A stretch of DNA of 64,000 nt from Mytilus trossulus (lineage: Eukaryota > Mollusca > Bivalvia > Mytilida > Mytilidae). The translations under genes and the position numbers were made by a program. Positions 12,100 to 24,613 of this stretch are shown here, one piece after another. Position 1 is the first letter of the stretch, and every line of letters begins with the position of its first letter. Under the pieces are notes generated by a model. That model was not told the origin of the DNA. It did no database searches and saw only the letters and a list, made by a program, of their open reading frames with translations. The stretch lies in contig NC_086381.1 of the NCBI RefSeq assembly GCF_036588685.1, forward strand, positions 55,675,431 through 55,739,430, written 5' to 3'.

Positions 12100-14575
12100 A
12101 ATTATTGATTGTTTTGATGTATCAATTTAATCAATTCCTTTACCATGATCCCGTCCTTCATTTTCCAGAATGGGACCTACATAATTAGTCTTATTACCTA
12201 ATGTTTACTTGCATGAACAACATGACAGGTGTCACATGTGGAATAGTCTCTGCATACCCTTCTGGGGCACGTTTGATCAACTCCAGCTTTTTATAATGGT
12301 TTGTGGTGCACTGTTAATAGTTCTCTGTGTTGTGTTTTGTAAAATGTGTATTATCTTTTGGTCTTGTTCACTCATTTTGTTTGCCATGACATTATCAGTT
12401 TATTATCGACTAAAAAGTTTAAATTTCCATTTGGTATCCTCAAATAAAACTACATCCATGTTGTTTTGGTCTCTGATTCATAGCATCTCATTGACAATCA
12501 AACCACATCGTCTTATTTTCTAATAGAACTAAAGAAAAAAACAGCCGGATTTATGTCAAAACTTTTTCAATAAATACTTTATATGACATGAAACAGATAA
12601 TGGCAACCACCACCTAAAATAACACTGATAAATACAGAACGCAAAATCTCCATCAGGGATCCCAATGTTGACGTTCGGCTGGGATTTTCCAAAAACCTCA
12701 TGTATCTATACAACTCATGTTAAAATCATGATCCATAAAATATAGGCTGCAAATCATAACCCATTCATATATTTCGCAATTATCACATATACATTTTGTG
12801 CATCTATAGAATATAACATGTACCTTATCAAAAGAAGAAAGAAGAAAATCACTGGCCTGTGTTTTTAACCAATGAAGTGCATAGTGAACATAAAAAGAAA
12901 CCCATTACAGCGGCACATTTGTGCATATCTTGGTATACAAAGAGCCATCATCCCATTCCCCTTTTATTTACATGTTACATTTAGTCGCCAATTTTGGGAA
13001 TTTTTGCACTTTATGAGGTAACATTAAATTCTTATTATTAAATATGTTAATAAAATTTGTCATTTTCAATTTCGTACAATGTATATCCTCACTATGCTTA
13101 TTAAAAAGAGCTTTATATCCTGACGATCCGCAGAACATATTTGTTTAAGAGGTACGTAGATTGGGTCAAATTGGACGATTTTATACTAAAATATCATGTA
13201 AACCGTCAGTGAGATGTTGCGTATGTAGGTTTTGTTTTCTTTCTGGGTCGAACATTTGTCTAAGGGTCGTATACCCTTTGTGTGCTATATTGGATGACCT
13301 GCCATATATAGGAGGTAAATCATGTATATGTCTCTTCTTATACACAATAAAAAAAACCAAAAAAAATCGAATATAGGATCATATAGAAACAATTATTATT
13401 TCTTATTTAAGAGTTGTACTTACCGTGAAAAAGGCTAACATTTAAAAGAAATGCCCGAAACCTAAATTGAACTGAAGTTCGTTGATAGGGAAGTATAAAT
13501 ACTATAAATAAATGTTTGGTCGAATGAATTTTAATCATGGTGCAGTTATCTCCCGTTAAGCACTAAACACTAGATATAAAACAGTTATTTGTGAATCAAC
13601 TTAATTGTCAATTAAATCAATTCATATGATGGCACTTTCGGACAGCTGCGTTGTTGTTAGGATCCTTAATATACAAAAAGAGTGGCACTCTCTCTTCGCA
13701 AGACATGAGGTTTAACATCCCTGTTCTAATTGGAAGTGGCTGCAAAGTTAAACATCCCACAAACAAACAGATGCCCCACTTTTGAAAAGATTGTATTGCC
13801 AACTAACGGCCTAATTTATGTACAAAAAATGAACGAAAAACAAATATGTAATACTTCAACAAACAACAACCACTGAATAACAGGCTCCTGGAATGGGACA
13901 GGCACATACATACAGAATATGGCGGGTAACATGTTAGCGGGATTCTCCTTTCCTGAGACCGTGGTGTAACAGTAAAGCATAGGAACGAACTATACAAATT
14001 AGTTGAAAAAGGATTAGTAACTCATCATATTTATACAAATAGAAATACACCTTAGCATGCAAGAAATTCAATGAAGGACGGTTTACGACACTATATTACT
14101 CATAAAGGAGCAAGTTTCAATCTATCATTTCAATTTTATACCATGAATGCATTAAATGAAAAGAAACTAGGTTATTACCTTAATTGTATATAGTTATGCA
14201 CATAAATGTATATATATTTCCTACACATACATAGACACAATTTTATCTTTTCAGTGTCAAAAATTTTGAATCTTGGAATAATTGTGATTCATGGTTCCTG
14301 CAAAATGCTAAGAATTCCTTGCATTCTGTAACGAATGAAGTGTCTTTAGCAAATATGTTCAAATAATCATAATCATTAATTTCAACATATATGTGTAACC
14401 ATTACTGAAGGACGGTTCGGCTTCGCTAAGAGTGATCCATCTATTAACCACAACCTCGCCAGGACTTAAGTGTACGCATACTTAAGTCATCTTTAATATA
14501 TTTGAATAAACAAAATTAAATTGATATTGAAACATTCCGCACTGATCTAAAAGAGAGAAATTTCCTAATATACAT
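12100..14575. other. Space between the two B-box genes
   Basis: Holds R2 copies at 12440-12522 and 13800-13990 and otherwise AT-rich sequence. The leader exon of the 10.4-12.1 kb gene must lie here or further right, but I could not identify it. Confidence 0.5.
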
Positions 14576-14578
14576 TGT

Positions 14579-16270
14579 TCAAATAAAATCAAACAAGTGA
14601 GCCTGGTCATTCCAGTTCGCTACTAGTAACTGTTTCTTTAAACCGCAATAATGAAGAGAGACGGGATTATAAAGACCATCACTTTCCGTCAACACTTCTC
14701 TGTGTTGTTGTCCGTCAGGGGAAATAACTACAAGATTGTTCTTCCAAAACCCCACCACATACACATAACCATCATTATCTACAGCGACCCCTAGTGGATT
14801 ATCCAGAACGCTTTCATTTTGAAAGGTCCATTGTATTCCACCTTGAAGGTTATAACATGTAACAGTGTGTGCTAGTCTGTTTGTATTATAAATGTTGTCT
14901 TTGAATGTTGCTAGGTAACCTTCAGTGGCCATCTCCTCTTGGACTATGTCACTCGAAGACTCGTCGTACAGATTTATCATTCGTATGCCTTTGTTGACGG
15001 CGGAATAAATCAACTGATTGTCCTTCAATACTAAGCCATAGATCTGAGAAGCCAGTGAAATTGTTTTCTTAATTTGTTTACTCTCCAGGTCAATAATGGT
15101 AAGACATTGCTTCTCTGATTCCCCGGATGTAACAACCAATGTATTGGTATCGCCGATGTTAACTATATGAAATACTCCACACGGTATCTCCATCTCAAAA
15201 TCTTTTGATCCCTCCATGTTGAAGACTTTTACTGTGCTTTCATCGCGGAAAGTAAATACCAATCTACCATCCAGCAGTATGCAACATCCGTAAACGCGTT
15301 GTCCTTGTGTGTTTATTGTCTTGTTTATACGCAGCTGTATATCTTCAATGGATCTTGCTTGAACGGTTGGTACCATTATCTGGGCTTGTTTAGTATTCTT
15401 TCTGCTCAGGACAAGATCGCAAGGTTTAGCTTCAATATATACTTCTCCAAAACTAATTACATTTGACATGATATTCTGAATAGCACCGTTTATTTTATAC
15501 TCTAGAGAATACTGGTTCAAATCCTCACCTTGGAATAATGAGTGCAGGAACTTTTCTTTGCTAGAGACGTCCTCTTTTATAGGCTTCATTGAAAGAAACA
15601 TCTGAAGGTGAGTTCCGTGTTGTTTGATGTTTCGAATGTTTCGCTGACAATCGGCAACTTCCTTTTCCTTCTGTTCCAATGATGATAGTAACTGACCAAT
15701 TTTCGATTTTTCTTTATCTTTGTACGCATTCAGTTCTTTTATCAAATCTTTTTGCAACTTGTCAAGACGGTTGTTGATTTTTATTCTGGTCTTCTCGATT
15801 TCTTCTTCAATTTCCTTTCTCTTCTCTTTCAAAATTGAAAGATTGTCCTGTTGGTGCTCACGAATTTTCTTAATGTTTTCTGCTACTTCAACTAATGTTT
15901 CTTCTATCTCAGACAAAGCATTCGATGTTTTTGAATCAAGAATGACGTCATCTAAATTAACGATGTCATGGCATTTGTTATGGCTTTCTACAATACACTT
16001 GCTGCAACAAGGACAATTATGCCTTTGGCAATAAATTTGAAACTTTTGATTGTGTTTGCTACAGCTTTGACTAATCTTGAGTACATCAGCTGGTAATTGC
16101 TTGTATTTAACGATTGATATCACTTTATGGTTTCTGGTTCCTTTGGACAAACTGTGATGTTCCTGGCATTCTGTGCATAGCCCTTCATCACATTCTGTAC
16201 ACCAGATTGTAGATGGTTTGTTGATGTGACGTTGGTCACAAACACCACAGCTTTGAGAGGATGTCGCCAT
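14579..16270 (-). CDS. B-box zinc finger / coiled-coil / C-terminal propeller protein (TRIM-like), second paralogue
   Basis: 563 residues from the ATG at 16270. A longer reading would start at TTG, which I reject. B-box 1 uses C8, C11, C24, C27, C32, C35, H38 or H39, and H48. B-box 2 uses C70, H73, C81, H84, C89, C92, H97 and C100. A strong, highly charged coiled coil spans about 115-225. The C-terminal third is propeller-like, with repeated strands such as GVAVDNDGYVYVVGFWKNNLVVISPDGQ. There is no RING. An acceptor (ATTTGCAG) lies 11 bases upstream of the ATG, so the leader is in another exon, as in the neighbouring paralogue. The 3' third is duplicated as a pseudogene at 6.0-6.6 kb. Function is inferred only at family level (protein or RNA scaffold, possibly innate sensing). 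Confidence 0.85.
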   Translation of the reverse strand: MATSSQSCGVCDQRHINKPSTIWCTECDEGLCTECQEHHSLSKGTRNHKVISIVKYKQLPADVLKISQSCSKHNQKFQIYCQRHNCPCCSKCIVESHNKCHDIVNLDDVILDSKTSNALSEIEETLVEVAENIKKIREHQQDNLSILKEKRKEIEEEIEKTRIKINNRLDKLQKDLIKELNAYKDKEKSKIGQLLSSLEQKEKEVADCQRNIRNIKQHGTHLQMFLSMKPIKEDVSSKEKFLHSLFQGEDLNQYSLEYKINGAIQNIMSNVISFGEVYIEAKPCDLVLSRKNTKQAQIMVPTVQARSIEDIQLRINKTINTQGQRVYGCCILLDGRLVFTFRDESTVKVFNMEGSKDFEMEIPCGVFHIVNIGDTNTLVVTSGESEKQCLTIIDLESKQIKKTISLASQIYGLVLKDNQLIYSAVNKGIRMINLYDESSSDIVQEEMATEGYLATFKDNIYNTNRLAHTVTCYNLQGGIQWTFQNESVLDNPLGVAVDNDGYVYVVGFWKNNLVVISPDGQQHREVLTESDGLYNPVSLHYCGLKKQLLVANWNDQAHLFDFI

Positions 16271-17066
16271 TGCACACAAAGCTGCAAATAAATATAAATA
16301 ATGAATAATAATTATAACAGTAGTTGTTTACAACAACAACATCGTCATCATCAGCCTATAACAACATTACGTGTGCCATTACCATCAATTACCACAACAA
16401 CCAAAGTTAGCGTAGCCCCATTACTACAAATAAGAGGCGAAACATATCAAAGGGACATTAATACTCATAAGTCATAAGTCGAAAATAAACTGACAGAGCC
16501 ATGGCAACATAAGAAAATCAAAGTACACATTAATGTTTTGTCAATTTTCCCTTAATTTTTCGGAGTCTGACATATTGTGATTTTACAACACGAGAGAACT
16601 AACGGTAGATTTGAATGAATAAGAAATGCATAGATTGTACCTTCAATGTTCTATTGTCGAATCTTAAATAAATTAATATAATTACATAAAACAAAATCAC
16701 ATAAGGGAGTCCATAAAACTATAAAAAGGGCACAGTCTGCTGGAAAGTACTTAAATGTAGCAACACAGGGTCATCCGTATTGTAAAGTTCGGTAATCCTC
16801 GCTGACTATATTTTCTTTTTCTCTATTTTTATATCAAATGTCGAATTGCTCGAATATAGAATGACACTAATTAATACATTTGACAAATTTTGGTCTATTC
16901 AAAAGTATTTATTAAATCTAACCCTCTATCTCAAAATGAAATTGACTTTTTAAGTTTTATTTTACTTATGAAACTTCAACATGTTCAAGCAGATTACGAT
17001 TAAAATTGAGAATGATTGTAACAACATAAAACAATATTAAAAAGTTATGAAACAAATCAGAGAGAT

Positions 17067-17110
17067 TTACACCATGACACCTACATTCATTCTCCAGTCT
17101 CTTAACCCCG
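17067..17110. other. Upstream region of the second B-box gene (16285-20028), repeat-rich
   Basis: Between the B-box gene and MED18 I see duplicated sequence (to about 18.8 kb), a GACG microsatellite, a G run (about 18077-18092), a hAT-type MITE, and AT-rich sequence with no coding exon. The span given here marks only where the recognisable duplicated sequence begins upstream of the gene. Confidence 0.35.
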
Positions 17111-17793
17111 TCCACACAATCAGAAGTACAGGAAAGTTAAAACCAAATAAGTAGAAAGCTATAATTGTATAGAAATACAAAGTTTCTTGTTCAGAAATAG
17201 ATTTTTTTATTAAAACAAATCTTACTTCAATTTCTATAAAATATGAAAACACATTATAAATTTCATGAGACCGAGCTGAGACTACTTTTATAACACATGT
17301 GTTAAAGTAGTCCCAGGACCGAGGTACTTTCCTGGATTCACATTCACATTCAAAGCCGAATATTTGAAAGTCAAGACTGTATAATAACCTAAACAGTTGA
17401 AGAGCTATATGGCCCAAAAGGCCCTATAAACTATATATAGATACTGTTTATGATATTGTTTAGCTATGTGGGCCCCTCATAAAGGTTAACGATCGAACTT
17501 TGAAAAGCTAGTATGGCTATGATTTCCTTGTAGGATACAAGTTGTAGCACATTGTGTTTCGATGACAGAGCCCTGCTTCAAGGTGTAGTTTTGTCGGATT
17601 CTTCTTATAGAGGTACCAACATAAGAATATAGCAAAACAAGGTGTTGTTCATAGTTTACCGGTGCCTCACTCGCACAATCATTTTTTATGTTCAGTGGAC
17701 CTTAATATTTGGGCCAAAACTCTAATTTGGAGTTAACCTTCATCAAAAACTATCTCGACAAAAACTTTAACCAAACTTACTTAAACATGAAGC

Positions 17794-17865
17794 GGGACAG
17801 ACGGACAAACGAACGGACGGACAGACAGACGCACGGACGGACGGATAAACGAACGGACGCACAAA
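17794..17865 (+). repeat. GACG/GACA microsatellite in a degraded repeat element
   Basis: Imperfect GACGGACA-type array. It is followed by ATGCCCCTAAGTGAGACAT, which looks like the decayed remains of a terminal ATGCCCC..GGGGCAT hairpin (compare 33481-33513). Confidence 0.7.
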
Positions 17866-18811
17866 TGGAAAAACCTAATGCCCCTAAGTGAGACATAAAA
17901 AAGCATTCGTTTGGGCATGTATGTGAAATTCCTTATTTTATATCTTTAGTTTATGGAATGATACAAATGCGCAAATTCCTTTAGTAGTTGAACTTCAACT
18001 GATTCGTATGTGAATTAAACATAAAAAGGATATATGCACGACCGATATTGATGAAACATGTATACGAGGGGAGGAAAAGGGGGGGGGGGTGGTATGTCCG
18101 TACTTATATCCAGAGAAAATGTTTTACTGCCTGTTGTAAAAAGACCAAGTAGAAGACCACATTATAAGGGTTGCTTATAAAACCAAGACAAATACCTTGC
18201 ACCAGAACGAAAGTAGAAATTTATATACTTTGACAAATTTCACTTATTTATCATGTTTATGTTATAGCAATTGTATACATAGGGAAAACAAACAAAACGC
18301 CAGAATTAAAGAAGAAAAAAGTAATAATATAAGAAATATCGAATGAAATCTAAAAAAATACCTTTTTAATTTGACATATTCATTCTCGTGTGGTTTATCA
18401 GCTTGAAAGATTATTATTCATGTGATCGTTAAAACAGCGGGAATTTTAAAATTTAGTGTATGGCGCAATGCACTTACGAGTACGATAGTTAATTGATAGT
18501 GTGTTTTAGATCTAAACATAATTCGATAATTATTCTTTAACTTTTTAAATTTCAGTCGCTCATTCTTTGCTCATTTCAATATTTATTAATTTATTTCCTC
18601 TACTGATGCAAAAGGCAAGATTTTTATGAGACAGAAACGGCTTCATTTTAACTTGACAATACTAACGTCAATATTATAATTATTCTTCAACTTTCTAAAT
18701 TTAAATTTCAGTCGCTCATTCTTTGCTCATTTCAGTATGATGCAAAAGACAAGATTTGTATGAGACAGAAACGGCTGCATTCTAACTTGACAATACATGA
18801 TGTCAATATTT

Positions 18812-18932
18812 CACAGGCACTTGTCCGGTTCAGAAAAAAGGGAAAAAAATCATATATGACCCCCCCCCCCCCCCCTCCCCAACCCCTAATATATTTACCT
18901 TAATATTTTTTTTTCTGGGGCAAGTGCCTGTG
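18812..18932. mobile_element. hAT-type MITE with 8-bp target duplication
   Basis: 121 bp with 12-bp perfect terminal inverted repeats, CACAGGCACTTG and CAAGTGCCTGTG. It is flanked by the same 8 bases, CAATATTT, at 18804-18811 and 18933-18940. The 8-bp duplication and CAGG-like ends fit the hAT superfamily. The inside is a long C run with A/T tracts and no coding capacity. Confidence 0.85.
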
Positions 18933-19199
18933 CAATATTTATGAGACTACAAATCCTTGCGAAGGCATTCTAAATGCATTACGAAAGGAAACAATCTAAC
19001 ATATTTATGAGGGTGTGGATGGGGTTTACAGAGTGCAGAAAAGGGGACAAAACAATAATGAATAGAGAATAATAAGGAGGTGATATCAGGGCTGCAGAAC
19101 TTAAACAATTATTTAAAACATGTATACATACTGATTAAAGAAAATAATTATGTCCAGAGAATACTCTCAATTTCAGAGTAGCTAACTAAAAAATCCGGC

Positions 19200-19281
19200 G
19201 TACTCCTCACACTTATTTAAAATAACCTTTGATTCCGTAACAGTTTGTCGTTGAAACCGAACTCGATTTTGTTTTTATATG
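19200..19281 (+). other. Possible 5' UTR exon of MED18
   Basis: The first coding exon of MED18 begins at 20029, after a polypyrimidine tract and CCAG, so an upstream non-coding exon must exist. A good donor (ATATG|GTGAGTAC) lies at 19281/19282 on the same strand, about 750 bases upstream. The 5' limit is not visible and is given only roughly. Other donors are possible. Confidence 0.25.
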
Positions 19282-20050
19282 GTGAGTACATGTTCCGGTT
19301 TCAGTTTTGTTTTTATTTTCAGAAACTGAACAATGTATTTTGGTACTATTGCCTGTAATCGCACGTCTTAAGGGTAACTGTAATAATTTAATATCACAAG
19401 GTCACAAGAGGTTTGATTCTAATACTGATGAGAGAGCGCAATGTCGCTCAAAGCTATAACAGTAGGGAAATAAGAATAAAAGGGCAAAATATATAAATAT
19501 AAAAAAAATATATAAAAACCATCGCTGTAAATATGACTAGTATGGATAAGAGTAAAAAGACATTAAGTAAAAGAAAATAAATAATAAAAAAATAAAAAGA
19601 CATTTACAAGTCGAAAAAAGAGATCAATAAATGAGGGAACCATGCACCATGTGAAGAAATCCAAATAATTATGACGTCTTGGATGGATATTTTTAATTTT
19701 TGCTTTGACCCCTTCCGGCATCGATGTAAGGTGTTAAAGAAAAAAGTATAATAGCCTTTCAAGATGTCAAAATAATTTGGACTCTATGTGAAGTACTGTA
19801 CATTTTGTACCTGTGCTCTGAAATTGAATGATAAATCATAAGCATGATAAGAGGCAGGCTTTATATTGAAAGGGGATGAATATTCTGACATTTTTCTACT
19901 TGGTCATGATTGTAACTTCAATGAATTGATTTATTAGATGACGTACGCCATAGAAGTACGCAAATTGAAAAGTATTTTTCTGAACTGAAGGATAAACATC
20001 ATAGAGGTTAAATTGGTTTTTTTTCCAGAAATGAATAATTGTTGAAAAAT

Positions 20051-23000
20051 ATGATGGATCCACAATTAGCTCAAGCATTAAAGGCAGCACCAACCAACGA
20101 ATACCTTCTACAAGGAAGCATTTTAGACAGTTCGTTAGAAGTCTTACTGTGTAGACTGAAAGGTCTTTGTGATCATGCTGATTCTCCTGAAGAAAAATTT
20201 GTAGATCATGAAATGGTGTATGCCATCAGTAAGTATTCAGGAAAATGAGGGTAAATGTTGAATAATTACATTACATGTATGTTTCAATATATGTAACGTT
20301 AATTGACTAACAGCAATTTGGAGTCATTCTGAAATAAACCTTAATTTTAAAATGAAAATCAAAAATGTAACATTTATGAAGACAGGAGCTTTCACAATAA
20401 CATGCACATACATGACATATAAATAAAGAAAGTCTTGTTTTCATGATTCTAGAATTTTCTAGCAAAAGAATTTAATTATAAATATTGAATGCTTCTTAAA
20501 ATAATTGTATAGGGTTGTTGAAGTGTTGACTGTGCACATTTATAGAATGAAGTGCTTCTGTGGCTCATAAAAAATGTACCTAGGTCAACACTTTTACATC
20601 CTAAGAAATTTACCAAAAAACATTTAATTCTTAATTGAATATTAGCTAAACAACAGTACTAAATGAGGAAGTAATTTAATATCATAGTTATCTATTACAT
20701 GCACTTGACAATTTGCATGTTTATAATAACATTAAATAAAAAATATGCTAAATTTTTTTTTTAAACATTTTAATATAATATAAAAAAAAAAGAAGATGCC
20801 ATTAAATTGAAAATGAGACTAAAAGACAAAGAAATTTACTTTAGGTAGTTGTACTACCTTCAACAATGAGTAAAGCCCATACCCCATAGTCAGCTTTTTA
20901 AGGCCTCAAAATTACAAATGTTAAACAATTCAAACGAGAAAACTGACAGCCTAATTAATGAACAAAGAAAAGAATGAAAAACAGATAAAGTAAATTTTAG
21001 GATAAGACCATCTGTGTGTTTAACTAACTATTGTACACCTAATACTATACTACGAAATCGGTGAAAAGAAATGCTGTGATTTGGATGGATAGTTGTCTCA
21101 TTGGCACTCATACCCAATCTTCTTATATCAATTACTGTGTATTCATTTATTTGTACCCACGAAATCCACGAAAAATTGGTATACAACGAATAATAATGAA
21201 TCCACTGAAACTGTAATCATTACATTTAGGTCTTGTTTTGCATTTAATCTTTTCTGTTTTATTTATTAATATATCAGAGAATGCCAGTATTCCTCAGCCA
21301 TTACAGTATAGTGTCAGACATTCCCTGGTTCAACCAGAAAACTGGTAAGTAAATGTCCAGTACTCATTGTGTTGAGAAATTGAATCAATGTAGATTTAAT
21401 TTAGAAATGTACTGAAAAAAATTGCAAATATTATGGTTTCATTTGTAGGAGCAGTTGCTCTAGATTTGCCAAAAATAATTAATATTTTGAAAAGAATTCA
21501 TAAGGCTGGCACATATGCATGTTTATGTAACTTCAACTATTTTCACCAATTAAAGTCACAAAAGGAAAAAAAATAATGAAAATTTTCTTATACTTAACAT
21601 GTACATGTCCAAAGGTTTTGCAGGACTGAATGCATTCAGTTATTGAAATCGGTTCCTTGCTTTAAAGAAAAAGAAGAAGACATGTATACTGAATTTTTAT
21701 ACCCCAGCTTTAAAAAAGGGGGGTATACTGTTTTACCTCTGTCTGTCCTTCCATCAGTCAGTCCGTCCGTCCCATGAATATTTTTCATCGCATTTTTCTC
21801 AGGAACTACAATACAAGGATTTCTGAAATTTGGTTTCAGGATTTATATAAGTCAGCTATACCGTGTGATGCGTTTTCAGTTTTTCAACTTCCTGTTTACC
21901 GAACACTTGCATATTTTTACACTATTAATATTATCCACTTGCAGTGGGGTATCATCAGTGAGCAGTAGCTCGCAGTTTCACTTGTTTATTCTCTAATGAT
22001 TATATATGAAAATAGATAAATAGTTGCAGTTATTTCAAGTTTTGACCTAATTGCATGAAATGTAATAAAAACTTACATTTTGTATAAATCCTGACAGTAT
22101 TTTTTAGTTTTTTTACCTTTATAGTTTGTTTTTTGTTGATTCAGCGTATTCAGAATTGGCATGAAATTATATATCTTATTGTTTCGTTTAAACTTGCTCA
22201 TATGCAATAAGGAAATGATTTTGAATAAAGGAATGTATCTGAATATTTCCTCCATGCATCTATGGGTCTTATTCCTTGTATAAATTTTGCTACACTATTT
22301 TTTAACCTTTTTGCTTATATAGGCTTTCAACGTTTGTATTACGGTTGTGATTTAAATTTTTTTAACCTCAAGCACCAATAAAGTAATATAAATTGTTGAG
22401 ATGTGTATAAGGTGCAGTAAAGATGGTACTGTAAATGTTTACTTAGTTAAATGTGTAATCTTTTTTTTTCAGGCAACTACGATACCTTGGTCATTCTGAG
22501 ATGGGAGATAAAAGTCGACACACACTAATCAGGAACTGTGTTGATGTAGCTACCTCAGATAATGTTTTACAGTTTCTTCATGAAGTTGGTTTTAGGTTTG
22601 TAATAATTCTGTTCGAATAGTTTTACATTTGTCATTTATGGCTGACCATGCGGTATAGGCTTTTCTCATTGTTGAAGGTTGTACAGTGACCCATAAATGT
22701 TAATTTCTGTGTCATTTGGACTCATTTGGAGAGTTATTATTAACATGTTAGCTCAGACAATTCTCTCACAAAATGAGCCCAGCCCATTGTTTTGCGATTT
22801 GAATTAGAAGATGTGGTATGAGTGGCAATGACACAACTCACCATCCAAGTTACAATGTATAAAAAGTTAACAATTTTTGAGTCAAAGTGAAAGGTTGTGT
22901 CCAAAAAACTAAAAGTTACCTTTTAATTATATTATTTAATTCCAATATAATGCTTTCGTAGTAAGGTGCAGACAAAAAAATTAACACTAATATTTTGCTT

Positions 23001-24350
23001 TTGTAGAAACTTTTATTCCTGACATTGCGAAATCTTGTCTACATGTAACTACCCATATTTGATTGCAACGATCCTTATCAATGAATTAAGACTTAATTTG
23101 GAAATAAATTAAAATATACAGGACTTTTAAAAGTGATGTTATAGGTATGTAGATTCACTTTTTCAAATTTCATTGTGCTATTTGAAAATACTTAGGAAAA
23201 CACAGTATATAATGTAGTATGTTTATCAGTCCAATCACATTTCACAGAAACTTCAGGTTGCTTCATATGTTTTATTTTGTCAATCTATGCCTGTTTATTT
23301 TGTAGATTGGACCATGAATTTGTTGTAAAAGGTTTTTACTTCCATAAAGGCAGAATGAAAGTGACTGTCTCTAAAATATTTAAGGTAGGATTTTAAAAAC
23401 AGAAGTGATACAAAGACTTATTAAGGTGCAGAACACTTAAGGAGTTAACTCTAAAATTCCCTGTATTATTAAACCACATGCATGTACTACTAGTAAAGAG
23501 AAATCAAGCTTCTCAATGATCAAGATTAGATTTTTGTCAAAATGCTTTACATCAAATGAATTATTCCTTTAAAGTGTGTTGTTCAAAATTTCTAGATTTT
23601 TTTATATTTTTCTCACCAGTTGAATATGACTACAAAACAATTTATTTCATCAAAGATTTGTATTTATGCTTGCTAGATGCTGCAACAAGGGCACACAACA
23701 GACAATTTGGAATCAATAGTGCCATCCTACTTGGTAGAACTCAGTGTACTGGCGACGGCTGGACAAGATGCTATTGCTGAAGACATGAAAAACTTTGCAG
23801 AACAACTCAAACCGTATCCTTTAAAATTTTGATAATTAAAATTGTTTGCAAATGACCTATAGGCAAGGCTTTGTCCTTTCAACATGTTCCAGTGATAAGT
23901 TTGCTTAGACCAGTTAGCATACATGTAAGCACATAAATGTTTTGTTACAGAGGATTCATTTACCTTTGTGGGTTGAGGGAAAATAGTCATTTCATTTAAA
24001 AAAAATTCTTGAATGTATTCAAAATTTTACATGCTAAAGTCTGTATATAGAAAATTTATTATACCTACTTTAGGCTTTACTGTTGAAATCAACAAAATAT
24101 TTGTACACCATGACAAATTATTTTTCCACAATATTTTATCTAGCTGCATGTCTAAAAGAGCAATTACTCCAAACAATATAACAAAAATAAATTATCAATT
24201 TACACATCATGGCTTATTGAAGCAAAGAACGGTTTATCTCCCTTTTTGTACAAAACTCACAATTTATAAATTTTATTATTCTTAATGTTTATCAGTCTTG
24301 TGCAGCTTGAGAAGATAGATCACAGAAGATTACAAGCCACTGGGACATAA
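20051..24350 (+). CDS. MED18: Mediator complex subunit 18 (six coding exons)
   Basis: MED18 belongs to the head module of Mediator, the nuclear complex linking transcription factors to RNA polymerase II. Coding exons, all with GT..AG borders: 20051-20228, 21278-21344, 22473-22595, 23306-23384, 23677-23813, 24296-24350 (TAA). Phases join cleanly to give 212 residues, against 208 as I recall for the human protein. Family stretches seen: EYLLQGSILDSSLE near the N-terminus, DHEMV at the end of exon 1, LRYLGHSEMGDKSRH and RNCVDVATS in exon 3, LDHEFVVKG in exon 4, YLVELSVLA and DDMKNFAEQLKP-like EDMKNFAEQLKP in exon 5, and LEKID in exon 6. Two adjacent ATGs (20051, 20054) are possible starts; the second has the better context. 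An acceptor at 20028 shows a 5' UTR intron. The exon 5 donor (GTATCC) is weak, but the reading across it matches the family. It converges on the tetraspanin gene. Confidence 0.95.
21698..21982 (-). mobile_element. Family D hairpin-ended repeat, copy 1
   Basis: On the minus strand it begins GTGAAACTGCGAGCTACTGC (stem-loop GAGC-TACT-GCTC), then GATACCCC. It ends with a short GACGGACTGAC-type tract and a terminal hairpin (TATACCCC..GGGGTATA, 21698-21727). It has one internal unit, against two in copy 3. It lies in MED18 intron 2. Confidence 0.75.
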
Positions 24351-24607
24351 CCATCAGATTTACAACTTAAACACAACATAACTGCTTGGGCGGATATTAA
24401 AAGTCATGAAATTGAGTTTCTTGCAATTGGCTGGATATAATCGACTAATAGCGTAAATGCTGATCTAGAATCTCAAACCAACAGGTTCATTAGTCAATTT
24501 GAAGGACAAAATTTGTCTGGTTAGATGTATATGATCATGAACCAGCAAAAAGTATATGTCAAAGACAGTTTCAGAATGAATACTTTATTGCTGTACCATT
24601 GATGAAT

Positions 24608-24613
24608 ATTAAA
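24608..24613 (+). promoter_or_regulatory. Candidate polyadenylation signal of MED18
   Basis: ATTAAA lies about 260 bases after the MED18 stop, in a stretch with no dispersed repeat. A mussel-type dispersed repeat starts about 50 bases further on (24660). The sequence is AT-rich, so a chance match is possible. Confidence 0.3.

Larger units (their letters stand above)
14575..18790. repeat. Segmental duplication, copy 2 (contains the intact gene)
   Basis: Partner of 6010-8150. It keeps the full B-box gene and its upstream sequence. Inside its far end, about 140 bases are duplicated again in tandem (18527-18668 and about 18680-18811), sharing CAGTCGCTCATTCTTTGCTC and GAGACAGAAACGGCT. Confidence 0.6.

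Noticed and set aside
16271-16279. Start of the second B-box protein three codons upstream
   Set aside because: That codon is TTG; the ATG at 16270 has a good context and matches the paralogue's MASS-type start.
17709-17891. 60-codon charged frame rich in Arg, Thr and Asp
   Set aside because: It is the translation of the GACG/GACA microsatellite.
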